A DNA stretch of 64,000 nt from NCBI RefSeq assembly GCF_050947875.1, contig NC_134568.1, positions 201,491,043 to 201,555,042 on the forward strand, in the 5' to 3' direction. Each line of letters starts with the position of its first letter. Within the stretch, counting starts at the first letter, position 1. Shown here piece by piece: positions 1 through 10,504 of the stretch. Position numbers and translations under genes: made by a program. The notes below the pieces were generated by a model that saw nothing but the letters and a program-made list of their open reading frames with translations, did not search any database and was not told the DNA's origin. The DNA comes from Dermacentor variabilis (Eukaryota > Arthropoda > Arachnida > Ixodida > Ixodidae).

Positions 1-420
1 TCTACTTGCTCACTCCCAAAACTGCCCCAAACTATTCCTTAAATAAGTTTCCCCAGCATCTAAGAGACACTTTTCTCCACCAATGGGCTACTTCGTTACT
101 CCGACCAATCAGGCAAGCCGACATCATCCAATAAGCGGCAGAGTTCAAGGGGTCAAGAAATGGTCGCGTCAACACTCCGTACACAAAAGCACTCTGACCA
201 TAACGAATCAGCTTTTGACAGCCGAGCGTGGGAAGACGACGCGACATGTGCACGTGTGACGTCAGGCACGGCGGTGGCGGCGGCCGCACTGTCCGCGGCG
301 CCGTCGAGGTCATTTGTGTACAAAGGTTAGCCCCGCGTCAAGGGGCCCCCAAAATTCCCGGAAAGACAGCAAAGAGGCCCGCGGTACACTCTCTGCGCGA
401 CAATAGCTAGACACAAAAAT
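1..420. promoter_or_regulatory. CpG-rich promoter-like island with CCAAT array, E-box and CRE
   Basis: Seen: three CCAAT boxes on the plus strand at 80-84, 105-109 and 128-132, spaced 25 and 23 bases. A CACGTG E-box at 251-256 directly abuts a full palindromic TGACGTCA at 257-264, and GC-rich sequence follows to about 380. The next several kb are AT-rich and CpG-poor, so this island stands out. Known: evenly spaced CCAAT boxes bind NF-Y, CACGTG binds bHLH factors and TGACGTCA binds CREB/ATF factors. Inferred: a housekeeping-type promoter for a gene outside or only partly inside the window. Direction is unclear. On the plus strand an ATG at 246 opens a short reading frame that reaches a weak donor-like AAAG/GTTAGC near 325, but no downstream exon was recognised. 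Confidence 0.4.
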
Positions 421-3400
421 TGCATGAGAATAAGTTGTTCCCTTTATGGTGGATAAAAAACATTGCGCAAGATTTTGTATTGCATAGTCAAGCATTTAAT
501 TGACCGCTTCACTAAAGCTTCGCTTCACAATCATTCCAACAGGTGCATGGGTTCTACATTTTTTTTAACTAGTCTCATTCCCTCACCCTGGCTCCCACCG
601 CCACCCTCATGGATACACTACCTAGGTGGACACAATTCTACAGATTCATTGTACTTAAACATTTAAACTTTAAATAAACATTTAAACTGCTCACTCTTCT
701 CCTGCACCACAGTCATTAACTCGTCATGGTCAAGAAATCCACAGCCACCCACATTCGTCTTCTGGGCAACAGCACATTCATGAGGTGATCTCATATTCAC
801 GGAGATGTTAGCCTTACTCAAAAGGGCCTCAAGAGTTAAGGTGCTGGTTATTACTTTTCTTAGCATTAGTCCTGCTGGTCCTTGAATACTGCAGCTCAAT
901 ATGCAGTCCCTTGTCCGCACAAAATGCCTCATCACTCGAGTTGGAGCAGCATCAAGCTGTGCACCCTGTTGCTTGGCGCCAGCTTGAATGCAACACGCCA
1001 CCCTATTGCGAGCTGCACGCACCTCTACTCTGTCTCGTCGGCTGGGACTCGCTGCACTTGTGCCACCAGGTAGCAACTGTACGTCCTCTAGCAACATTCA
1101 AGCAGCCTGGATCCTTTCATCCCCTTGCATTGACACTTCACCGACAGCAACCAGTGGACTGCAGCCCCTGCATTCCTGAACACACTGCCATTAGCATTCC
1201 TTCAAACCCCTTGCAGTGCATCTCTGAAGAATCCTGCCCGCTAATATCACGTCACATCCAACTGATGCCACCTCTCTGCATGCGTTTTACCACGAATTGA
1301 CCGCATACTTCCAGAGCCCCATGCGCCTTAACTGTTCAGTATCATCTCTCTATACATCAACCCTTTCTTTTTTTTCCTTGCCCCTTTCCATTTTAAGGGT
1401 ACTGCGGACCCCCTCAGCATGGGCGAAACACCTTTCCACAGCTGCCCGATTCTACTGGTCTGAACTACTACTACTACTACTACTACTACTACTGCTACTA
1501 CACTACTATTACTACTATTACTACTTCCACAACAAGACGACTCCATTCCCACGACTGCACTCGCGCCTGTGCTACCTGGTGCAGAAGAATATGTCTGCAA
1601 TTCTGCTAGCTAACATATACAATGTAATTCTCTTCTTAAAACATGCCGAAACGGTCATGAAAGTGGGTGACACTGTGTGCTTTTTAAACATAGGCCTTCA
1701 GCGAGAACTTCTCTTATCACTCAGGCCTCCACACCGATACATTCATCACAGAGAGAGACACCTTGAATTCTGTGAACAAAGCTATTCAGCAAGGATAGTA
1801 TCAGCCTGCCTTGGCACCTCTCTCATCTCTCAGGCAGCGGATGCGTGGCAGAAAACACCTGCATGGTTTCTGCGGGCCGTCAACTCGCTTGAGAGTCATA
1901 CCACTTGTGCATACACACATGCCAACCTTTCTCTTGCCAGTTGCTTGCAATTTCTGGTACACTAACAACTGAAAACACCAGGGTAGTGTTGTGCTGCAAG
2001 CTGCTAAGACATTACAATGAACCTACCTGTACAAACTAGCCTAAATTTAAGTTCTTTGTATACAATGAACTCCAATATGGCTCAAGAGAAGTATGAATTA
2101 CCTCCTTACTCATACTAAGAAACTCTTAGAAGTGCAACAGGATTGTTATTGTGGCACTGACATCATGCATTCGATGGAATTGCTTTTAACTCCCATACCT
2201 AACACTCAATGTTGATATGCAAACATCACAAGATGTAACACTCAAAAAGTACCAGTAAAATATTTTAACAAATGTGTTCTGGAAATGTTCAGAATACTAA
2301 AACTTTTTAAAGCATGACCTAAATAATAACTATATATTATTACGTGGAAGTTAGTAAACAAACATGAAAACACTCCAAGTATGTTGCTATAGGCAACCGC
2401 TATAGCAGTTGCCATATCTGGTACTGCAAACCTCATAAGTTGGCAAACATACTGGCCAGTCAACCCACTTATATTCATTTTTCAGGTGTGCTTATGAGTG
2501 CGGGTGAGTGTACATGTAATTTTAGTATGATGAGCGAGTACCTGTTAATGTGAGTAGACATAATTGTGAATTTGAGTGCTGGCATAAGTGAGTAGACACG
2601 AGTATGAATGAGAGCAGGCACAGTGTTGCCATTCTAGTGATTTTGTCACTAGATTAGCAACTTTCTTGTCTGTTTAGTGACAAATCCTATTATTTAGTGA
2701 ACAACTTTAGCAACATAACAATTGGTGAAATATGATTGACTTTAAGAAAGGTTTCAAAAATAGCTTTCTAGGACGCACCTTATTATTAAAAAAAACTACA
2801 AGTAGGCAGTCCAAATTGCCTGTACAGCATGTGCGCTTTGTGGTTATGATGAAGCAACGGTTGTCTTCACATCGATTGTGTTCATATCGTGCTTGTGCTT
2901 CACAGCACGGTGGGCTTAAGTCTTCACCTTGTGGTTGTGTTGAAATGTTGTGTTGAATATTTTTTCTGCAAAATTAATTTGGATATTTCGTAACGCTGCA
3001 GCTTCTGCAGTTTCACTAACAACACTCAATTGGTGAATGTTTGCGGCTGTAGCAGGAAATTAATTTACTGAAACAAATTGCAATAACCTGTATGATGAGA
3101 TTTAGGATGCAGCGGATGCATAATCGGACAGATTGACTGTAGATATGCGTACATATTGGAGCGGCTGGGCTTGTTCACACGAATATCAACGCAATGCTGT
3201 CATTTCTTATGGCTTTCAGACAAATAAATACTGCAAAATGCTTTCAGGTGGATCAAGGGGATGAAGCGTAGTATTTGACATACCACGGGTTGTCTGGAGC
3301 GTGCATCCAGCATCTGGTATACCAGATTTGAGTGCTCTAGACAGGCCACGGACCTACATAAAGATCACGGAATTGTCTTCCCCACATTAACATATGACCA

Positions 3401-3894
3401 AGTGCGTGTTGAAGGACTTCATTCTGATTTCACAAGTGCTGATAACTACAAAAATTGCAGGGTTAATGTGGTCCAAATGCCTTAATTTTCAAGCTGTGAA
3501 AATCATGTTACCCATGGTTTTTAAATGCGTAAGCATTTCTATGCCTACCTAACGAGGAAACATGACCGTCACGCAAGACGAACCGCTATAAAGCAAATAC
3601 TGCATAAAACAACAGTTTCTATGAAGGCTTTGTTGAAAGATTTGGCAATGGTGGAATAAAAGCCATCTCTAAAACTGCATGTCGAGCTGACTTGGTGCAT
3701 TGTAAACATCAGGAAAGTTCCAATTTTGCAAAAATTTAATGCCAAACACGCCACATCCCATTGTGTTTTAGTGGTTGCAGGATGCGCCTTTAGTTGGGGC
3801 GTTCCTTCACCGACTGAAACGCCACCATCTATGAGGACTCATGCGCTTTACGTCGCGCAACACAGATAAGCAGTCAATGAGTTGCTAAGGATAA
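421..3894. other. AT-rich region without a recognised gene
   Basis: No protein family was recognised on either strand. The stretch holds a (TAC)n microsatellite at 1463-1526 and AT-rich unique-looking sequence. A minus-strand open frame at 663-1097 (144 codons) has no recognisable domain and no supporting splice or start evidence. It may be part of the transcription unit belonging to the 1-420 island. Confidence 0.5.
1463..1526. repeat. (TAC)n trinucleotide microsatellite
   Basis: Near-perfect CTA/TAC triplets with a few interruptions (CTG, CAC, ATT). They account for the Leu and Tyr runs in open frames across this position. Confidence 0.9.
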
Positions 3895-4216
3895 TAAGGC
3901 ATGATGAAGGGTTATATGGGTCACACCATTGTTGATTATGGTTCAACGTGGATCGATCAGGTGCTAAAGAACGATGAGGGATTATAATGGTTGGATCAAT
4001 TCTGATAATGTTAATAAGCACTGATAAGAGTTGACAAGGGTCGGATCATGTCCAATATGGTTGATAAGGAAATAATGGATGATAAGGATCGGATAGAGTC
4101 CGATAAGGTTGATAACAAGCAATAAGGGTTGATAAGGTCAGATCTAGTCGGGTAAGGTTGATAACGACTGCTAAGGGTTCATACTGGTCGGATCAAGATT
4201 CATAACATCGATAATG
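3895..4216. repeat. Degenerate ~49-bp tandem repeat, GATAA-rich
   Basis: Successive units begin TCGGATC or close variants at 4041, 4089, 4138 and 4188 (periods 48, 49 and 50), with more diverged units upstream to about 3895. Each unit holds one to three GATAA motifs such as GATAAGG, so about ten GATA-type sites cluster in about 320 bp. It is a minisatellite by structure. Any regulatory role through GATA factors is inference. Confidence 0.65.
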
Positions 4217-4649
4217 AAACCAGGTGGCATGTATATGAGCAAGTGGCACAATGCTTACGCATATCTAGACAACTCCCTGAGGAGTTCCTGCATGTATTTT
4301 AAAAATAATCCTAGCTTTATAACCTTACGATGCGAAGGTAAATGCGATATTTCAGCTTGCCTCATCCATTGTTATGCATATATATTAGTAAATTAAAGGT
4401 CCGATACACTAATATTTATTCTTCACCTGCACAAACACTATACAAGCGTGAACTGCTTCGGTAGATGATTCACGCAATGTTTGCTTACGTTATAGTGTTC
4501 CAAAACACCTACGTTATTGCAAAGACACATGACAGTTTTAACAATAATTTTAGCAAACTTGAGGCAAAATTTAGCAGAAATTTAACAACTTTTTTGTCCG
4601 AATTTAGCAACATCTGCACAAAAAATTTGACAACACTGAGTGGGTCTTA

Positions 4650-4888
4650 AAAATTAAATTGCAGGGTTTAACATCCCGAAACTGCACAGTGAGTTATGAG
4701 GGACACCGTAGTGGAGGGCTCTGGATTACTTCTGACCACCTAGGGTTCTTCAGTATGCACCCAAAGCATGGTACACAAGTGTTTTTGCATTCTGCCTCCA
4801 TCAGAATGCGGCTACCGCAGATGGGAATTAAACCCGTGACCTCATGACAAGCAGAGCAATGCCATAGCCATTGAGCCATCATGGCGGG
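4650..4888 (-). mobile_element. tRNA-derived SINE, full-length-like diverged copy
   Basis: Reading the minus strand from about 4885, there is a tRNA-like head. Its A-box-like part is TGGCTCAATGGCTATGGCAT and its B-box-like part is GGTCACGGGTTTAATTCCC. The body follows and is shared with the copies at 31071, 37908, 58643, 61371 and 62616. Shared blocks on the plus strand include CACCGTAGTGGAGGGCTC and GACCACCTAGGGTTCTTC. It is the most diverged copy and the one with the most complete head. The tRNA-like part is not a functional tRNA gene. The architecture matches the Ruka-type SINEs of ixodid ticks (family name from memory). Confidence 0.75.
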
Positions 4889-7862
4889 TGAGGAATGCGA
4901 GTGAGCATTTGTTAATGAGTGTGAATGTTAATGAATGGCATTGTGCAAGTGTTTGTATGAACACGACTAAGTGGATACGAGTAGTAAGAGCCGAAGAACG
5001 TGACTGCACAAGACTGCAAGTCCATACACTCTTGTCTAATAACTAGAAAAAAATATACGAGTGCCCACTCAATCTGCTGATCTATAACAAACCTTACACC
5101 AACATCCAACCACTATACTAACCACAAAAATTTCTTCAGTGCTTTACTTGCCCAACACAAACAGTCCTGCACTAATGGGCAATTTACCACACTAGTCACT
5201 TTTATTAATCTGATACTGTAAATCATTGGAACACATTAATACAGGAATTTTGCTTTGTGGACGGATTTACATAAGCACTCATCAAAATATTCTGTGTTAG
5301 CCGATAATGCAGTTGTCTCCAGCAACTTCCAGTAGTTCTGCATGACAATTATACCTCAAAATTAGCCTGTGTTCTTAAAACATTCGTTGACACTCCACTT
5401 CAACTCCAGAAATAAGAGGGCAGCGTTTCGCCTTGATATAAGTGTTCAAATGGCTCCTTGTTTGAGCTATCATTGGGAGGTGGTACCAAGTTGTCACATG
5501 GTGCATGGTAGTTCTGAAGTGCCCTGCACATACTGTGTGCTTTGGATAAGGGTAGTTTAGATGGACAAGCCCAGCTCACGCCATTGTTGGGAAGGCATGA
5601 GGGCAGAAGGGAGGGAATAAATAGGCTAAGCATTTGGCATGAGGTCACCATGGCCAGTAGGTATAGAGGGTGTAAAGACAGCTCCCAGATACACATAACA
5701 TCATTAGTGCATCCACCAGCTGCCAGTTTTACGTGTTATAACTAAGCTGTGCCAGATGTATGCATGTGTAAGGGTTGGTGTCGGGCATGTCAAGAGGGGT
5801 AGCTGGCCCATGCCATTGTCAGACTCATCTATGCTAAGGACGTTGTTGAAGGCAGGAACATGTTCTCATTGGGAACGAGGAGTACTGGGTTTATTTACAA
5901 TAGCTACATGAAGAGTGGAGAACGTTACATCTCATCAGTCTAGCATGATTGAATTGAGGCACCCTGAGGAGCCAAAAAAGCCCGCTTAAACTCCCCCTGT
6001 CCTCACTAGATACCTAGGCCAGGGAAATCTGCTACCCTACATTAATCCAATTAGAGCGTCCAAAGTCGTCCAAAGACCTGTGTTGAGGGTGAGGGTTCAC
6101 ACAATCATTCCCGCATCTTTGTTCACTGAACACATAGAAAGGAGGGGAGCTTCGTAGACGGGGATTGTCACACTTGACTCAAGCTGGCGGGTCTTGGTTC
6201 CTGGGATGACACAGAGTCTGTCAAACAACCGTGGCAGTTATCGGAGTCCGTGATGAAATGCCATAGAACACCCTTTTCCAGGAGTTTCTTGATCCCATTG
6301 GTCCGTGACAGCAACAGTGAACCAACAAACGACTCGATCTGCCAAACGTGTCTCGCCTTGCTGGCGCTGGAGACCTGTCCAAGGCGGATGCATTGTTAGC
6401 TTCCCGAAGCGATTTGTCGCAGGGGGGCAAGACAGGCTAGAATGTCGCTACCCCCGCTGGCCGATGGTAACAGCACGTTGCTGCCTAGCAAGCATGTACT
6501 AAGCTGGCATGTGACTGAAAAGATGGCAGTAATGGCATTGCGGTGGTGGTATGTTAAAGCTGTTGATTAATGCTTCTCGGGTTCCCCAGTTAAGCTATCA
6601 CATCATAACCAGGCATCCTCAGCACTTACTTGGTTCTTCCTCAAGTTACCTCTCATCAAAGTAATTCCAGTATTATATTGTAACGAGGCATTCTCAGCAT
6701 CTACCTGAGGCGCTCTCTCAACCTACTTCTCGTCGCAGGAATTGCCAAGGCACATTAAGAAACAGCAGTGTCTACTTCAGCCAAAGAGTGACACTGTCCT
6801 ACACTCGGTGGATTTGCAAGTGCAAGGGTAATTAAGATTTACCACAACAAATAATAATTAAATTAAAAATGCTAGCTAACACTGCCTATAAGCAGCATGC
6901 ATGATACCGCAGCTTGTACTTCCAGGTGGAGTACAGTACACCCGTGTCACACGGGCACTTTTCGACGGCCATCGAGTTGATGGCCTTTGAAATTATCTCT
7001 CTATAGACTTGATGGAGCCGTACAACTGCTACTCTGCAGCCGTTGAAATGTTTCTATAATTTGAGACCTAAGGCTTGTGTCGCTACAGTTGCAAGCAGCT
7101 ATATTCTACATCACTGGGAGTGATTAGCCCTAACAATTATTCAAAATACCTCAAAAAAGCACCTCTATTTCTATATGGATTTGAATGTCATAGTGATGTA
7201 ACATACTATTTTTAGTTATGCTATTGTTGTGTTTGTTTGCACAATCCATATGTTTAGTATGGATTGATGCCAATTTTATTAGAGCACTCTGGCAACATTG
7301 GGGCTGATGGTGACAGTGTTTGTCATTGTGCCAGACTGGTACTCGTTGCTGAAAGAAAATTTTTACAAATCTTTCCTTTTTTGCTCGTCCCGAGCGGCGC
7401 TACTAGCATTAAACAGTTATGACATACCAACTCGCCCAAACTGCCACGCTTTTTACAAGCTAAACAGTTTTTTGCTATTTGTTTTCCTTTGAATACATTG
7501 TTTACTGCTAGTTGGTGAAAAAAAAAGAATGCTGTTCATGAGGGTGTCCATGACCGCCACTCTAAGGCTTTCGAAATTTCTAGAGCTCAGTGCATCTCCG
7601 TTGAGTCAATATATTGACATTGAACTTGAAGGTCGTTGAAGCTGCAGATGTAACAGCAGCTACTTCGTTATTGAGTCAATAAGGCTATCGATTTGAACGC
7701 CTTTGAAATACTCTGTAATGCTGGTATAAAAATAATTATGAATAAATTATATTGAGTACAAATACAAGGTAATCAACAGCTACTTGGGAAAAAAATTATA
7801 TTTGTAAGCGAATCTGTTGGTGATTCATTAAAACTTCTTTCTGGGCGAGTTGGTGCATACTT
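4889..7862. other. Noncoding stretch, possibly old transposon remnants
   Basis: No gene was recognised. About 5820-6500 is more GC-rich than its flanks, lacks long open frames and reads like decayed repetitive sequence, perhaps an old LTR or DNA element, but I see no terminal repeats to prove it. Around 6944-6990 an ACCCGTGTCACACGGGCAC hairpin-like motif resembles a transposon end, with no convincing partner. The rest is AT-rich with short runs only. Confidence 0.4.
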
Positions 7863-7992
7863 GACATGAAAACTGTTTACAGCGCAAACACATGCAACCA
7901 CAAAGTATATATGTGCAACCACAAGTATATATGTGTCCTGTCCCTTATACTTTGTGGTTGCATGTGTTTGCGCTGTAAACAGTTTTCATGTC
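7863..7992. repeat. Perfect 47-bp inverted repeat (hairpin)
   Basis: The left arm 7863-7909 and right arm 7946-7992 are exact reverse complements over 47 bases, separated by a 36-base AT-rich spacer. The spacer contains a partial extra copy of the inner arm (TGCAACCACAAGTATATATG). Perfect identity implies a very recent event or an assembly or library artefact. It lies 32 bases from the left end of the 8025-9542 transposon. Confidence 0.9.
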
Positions 7993-8618
7993 TTGGTGAT
8001 GCTCCTTCATACTCATGAATCCTACCGTATTTACATGATTGTAAGTCGACCCTCCCATATCGCGAGACAGGAAAAAAAAAAAAAAATCACTGCCATTCCA
8101 CACTGTGAAGGATTACCAGCGAAGCTGTGTATGTGAGTTCCTTAATGGCGAACTGCAGCTCCGCCGCGGGTCGGCCCGGCACTGCGCAATCCTCGGGATC
8201 GGCCTACGTATGGGAAGTGCTTAACCCCCGTTTCACCTCCGCCGCGAGTCGGCGCGGCATCGCACTACCTCCGGGATCGGCCCACGTATGGGGAGTTTTT
8301 TTTGCTTACGACACGAAAATTTCCTTGGAGGGTAGAGGTATACAGCTTCGCTGTAAAAAAGAAGGGCATACCCACCGGCACATTCAACAACGAAAATTTA
8401 TTAGTAGCTGGCATGGTCACTGGACTACACTCGTCCTCACTAGTGCTGCCATCGTCACTGCCGCTACGGTCCCACAGCACGTCGTCATTCAGCGAAATTC
8501 CGCATTTGCATACATAAGCGTGTTTGCATACATAAGTCCACGCCGAAAGCACCCAACCACACACAGCCGTCAGGGAGGCTCTTCTGCCGCCAGCGACTCG
8601 TACTCACGGCGGAGGTCC

Positions 8619-8927
8619 TTAAAAAGCGAAGATCCAGGCTTGTGTCATGACCACGTCGTACGTCGCTGGCAGGGACCGATCACACATTTCAGCGATATAG
8701 TGCGCCGCAAGCTTGGCCTCCAGCTCCGGAAAGCGTCCCGACTCCGGCCCGCGGGAACCTCTTCGCTTGCCGTCACAGGTGAAAATTTTGCTTCACTGCA
8801 GTTGTCATTCTCGCACCATCCAATAAGAAAAATCAAACTTGCGGCCCGCTGCGCAGTTATTTGTTTCTTCAGCGCAAAGGATGGCAGCCCCCTTGAACGC
8901 TGCTGTGAACGAGCGCCGAATGCTTGG
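8619..8927 (-). pseudogene. Transposase N-terminal DNA-binding region remnant (CENP-B-type HTH)
   Basis: Minus-strand translation gives RRSFTAAFKGAAILCAEE, then AAGRKFDFSYWMVRE, two in-frame stops, then SGRFPELEAKLAAHYIAEM and LPATYDVVMTQAWIF before a terminal stop at 8619-8621. Order and spacing match the paired HTH of pogo/Tigger transposases: a psq-like 'Y/FTAAFK..AAGRKFD' half and a CENP-B 'FPELE..L' half. The stops and loss of the catalytic domain make it non-functional. A longer open frame on the plus strand over the same DNA is its antisense shadow. Confidence 0.65.
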
Positions 8928-9036
8928 TGGACTCCGAGCACTCACGACGACTGAGGAAGCACGGAAGTAACACGCGGCCAGCAGTCAAATCCAACGCATG
9001 AAACAGCTAAAGAAACACGTGAGCGGTGTCGGCTCT

Positions 9037-9290
9037 TCCATGAACTATTGATACTCCCCCGCAAGCGCCGCTTTTCTGAGGGTGCCTCCGCAAATGGAAC
9101 AGCGGCACTTCCATGAACTATCAATACTCCCCGCAAGCGCCGCTGTTCTGAGGGTGCCGCCGCAAATGAAACAGCGGCACTTCCATGAACTATCGATACT
9201 CCCCGCAAGCGCCGCTGTTCTGAGGGTGCCGCCGCAAATGGAACAGCGGCACTTCCATGAACTATCGACACCCCCCATGAGTGCTGTGTG
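9037..9290. repeat. 72-73-bp tandem repeat, about 3.4 copies
   Basis: Units start TCCATGAACTATNGATACTC at 9037, 9110, 9182 and 9254 (periods 73, 72, 72) with very high identity. The last copy is truncated and diverged. Each unit contains a short inverted pair around GGTGCC and GGCACT. It sits inside the 8025-9542 transposon. There are no CRISPR-like unique spacers. Confidence 0.9.
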
Positions 9291-9458
9291 CGCTGTAAAA
9301 CTCTCAAAAATGTTGAAATACCCTTCCAAAAAAAGCGAACAAACGCGCGGGATGGCGGAAAGCTCCGGGTCGGGCCGTAGAGCAAGCATACTCACTTGAT
9401 ATCTCGTTGGTCTGGCTTTTTTTTGCGGTGCCATGTCTTGGTTTCGACTGTAAGTCGA

Positions 9459-9490
<32 letters not shown>

Positions 9491-9689
9491 TCAGATTTTC
9501 AAATATTAGAAAATAGGTCGACTTACAATCGTGTAAATACGGTAAATGTAGATCATAAAGGAACCTTAGCATTAGATAAAAAAGAACATGGAAATAGAAT
9601 TTTAAGTGCAACGAAGGCAAGATTTGTGCCTTCAGTAGATTTTTTAAGGTGTCTGCAAGTTAGTCTGTACAAGAGATTTTACAGCGCTA

Positions 9690-10439
9690 CCAAAGGAGGT
9701 ACGCCCTGGCAGTCGTGAACGCGATCAGCCAACAGCAAATTACCGCGTCGGCCACGGCAGGATCCCCACCTCGGCTGAAATATTAGCAGTGGCGATCGCA
9801 CTCGCTCACGCGGAGCGTTCGCAAAGGGACTCGGTCGTGGTCACGGACTCCCAGGAGACATGTTGCATGTTTTTCAAGGGGCACGTGACTGCGGCTAGCC
9901 TCGCGATAATCCCCAAATCCTTCAACTACCATCATCGCCTGCTCTGGTGCCTGGACCACGCGGGGGTACAGGGGAACGAAAAGGCTAACGCGTTAGTTCG
10001 TGGGTTCACTAACCGAGCGACGGCGTCTTCTTCTAACCCCAACCACTCGCACTATCCCTCACAAAATTCCACCAATTTAAATGCCAAAGACATCCTTGCT
10101 CATCAGCGCGGAGTCCGCAGAAAATACCCGCCGCCTCACCCACAACTTAGCGGGGAAGAGGTCGCCGATTGGCGTAAAATACAGACCGGGGTATTCCCCC
10201 ATTTAAAATTGCTAAATGCCATGTATCCCACTCGTTATCGGGCCAACTGTCCTTGGTGCGGTGGCATACCTACCCTAATACATATAACCTGGGAGTGCAT
10301 TAAGCACCCTGATAGGCCAAATACCAGTAACACAATGGAGCAGTGGGAGGCACAGCAAGCCCACTCCGACCTGGCAGGACAAAGGTCCTTAATTAGCCAG
10401 GTCAGGCAGGCGGCAGAGGCCATTGGGGCCCTGGACTGA
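9690..10439 (+). pseudogene. LINE RNase H / C-terminal ORF fragment
   Basis: The frame reads SAEILAVAIALAHAERS (the Glu of the RNase H active site), then VVTDSQ (the next Asp), then WCLDHAGVQGNEKANAL. The last matches the family motif HAGVxGNExADALA, but the expected Asp after Ala is Asn here. Downstream are YRANCPWCGG and HITWEC, a CxxC...H...C knuckle seen at the C-terminus of tick LINE polyproteins. Upstream, a more family-like reading (RYALAVVNAISQQQ) lies in another frame, so a frameshift is likely near 9765. The first strand with the first catalytic Asp is missing. Clearly non-functional and 5'-truncated. Confidence 0.75.
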
Positions 10440-10504
10440 GAGGTTCCGACCACCCCTCCTTCAAATCTTTTCCATTTCAATAAAGTTTCTATCTATCTAT
10501 CTAC
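9690..10504 (+). mobile_element. 5'-truncated LINE with RNase H end and (TATC)n tail
   Basis: The 3' part of a non-LTR retrotransposon: RNase H-like and C-terminal coding sequence, stop at about 10437-10439, a short 3' UTR, AATAAA at 10479-10484 and a TATCTATCTATCTAC tail ending about 10504. A microsatellite-like tail instead of poly(A) is typical of I-related LINE clades. It is CpG-rich compared with its surroundings, suggesting a relatively young insertion. The 5' boundary is approximate. Confidence 0.75.

Larger units (their letters stand above)
8025..9542. mobile_element. Internally deleted pogo/Tigger-type DNA transposon
   Basis: Terminal inverted repeats of about 28 bp are present. The left one begins CCGTATTTACATGATTGTAA and the right one is the complement of CCGTATTTACACGATTGTAA. 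Both are flanked by TA (8023-8024 and 9543-9544). Inside, on the minus strand, are a decayed CENP-B-type helix-turn-helix region (8619-8927) and a short acidic tail-like fragment at 8430-8507 (KCGISLNDDVLWD followed by Ser/Asp/Glu residues). The DDE catalytic core is absent, so the element is non-autonomous. It also carries a 72-bp tandem repeat, and near the right end a second GTAAGTCGACC followed by poly-C and (CA)n. Superfamily is inferred from the TA target and the HTH remnant. Confidence 0.7.

Noticed and set aside
663..1097. 144-codon minus-strand open frame
   Set aside because: It looks mildly protein-like near its end, but I recognise no family, and no start context or splice signals support it. 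A tick proteome BLASTP hit would overturn this.
1297..1965. 222-codon plus-strand open frame
   Set aside because: Its Leu and Tyr runs come from the (TAC)n microsatellite and no domain is present.
4820..4888. tRNA gene
   Set aside because: A- and B-box-like blocks belong to the SINE head; no cloverleaf acceptor stem or anticodon arm could be built convincingly.
5820..6500. Solo LTR or retroelement
   Set aside because: No terminal repeats, primer-binding site or target duplication seen; kept only as unassigned sequence.
8127..8954. 275-codon plus-strand open frame
   Set aside because: It is antisense to the decayed pogo-type transposase remnant and has no domain of its own.
9037..9290. CRISPR-like regular repeats
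   Set aside because: Units are contiguous tandem copies with no unique spacers, in a eukaryotic transposon.
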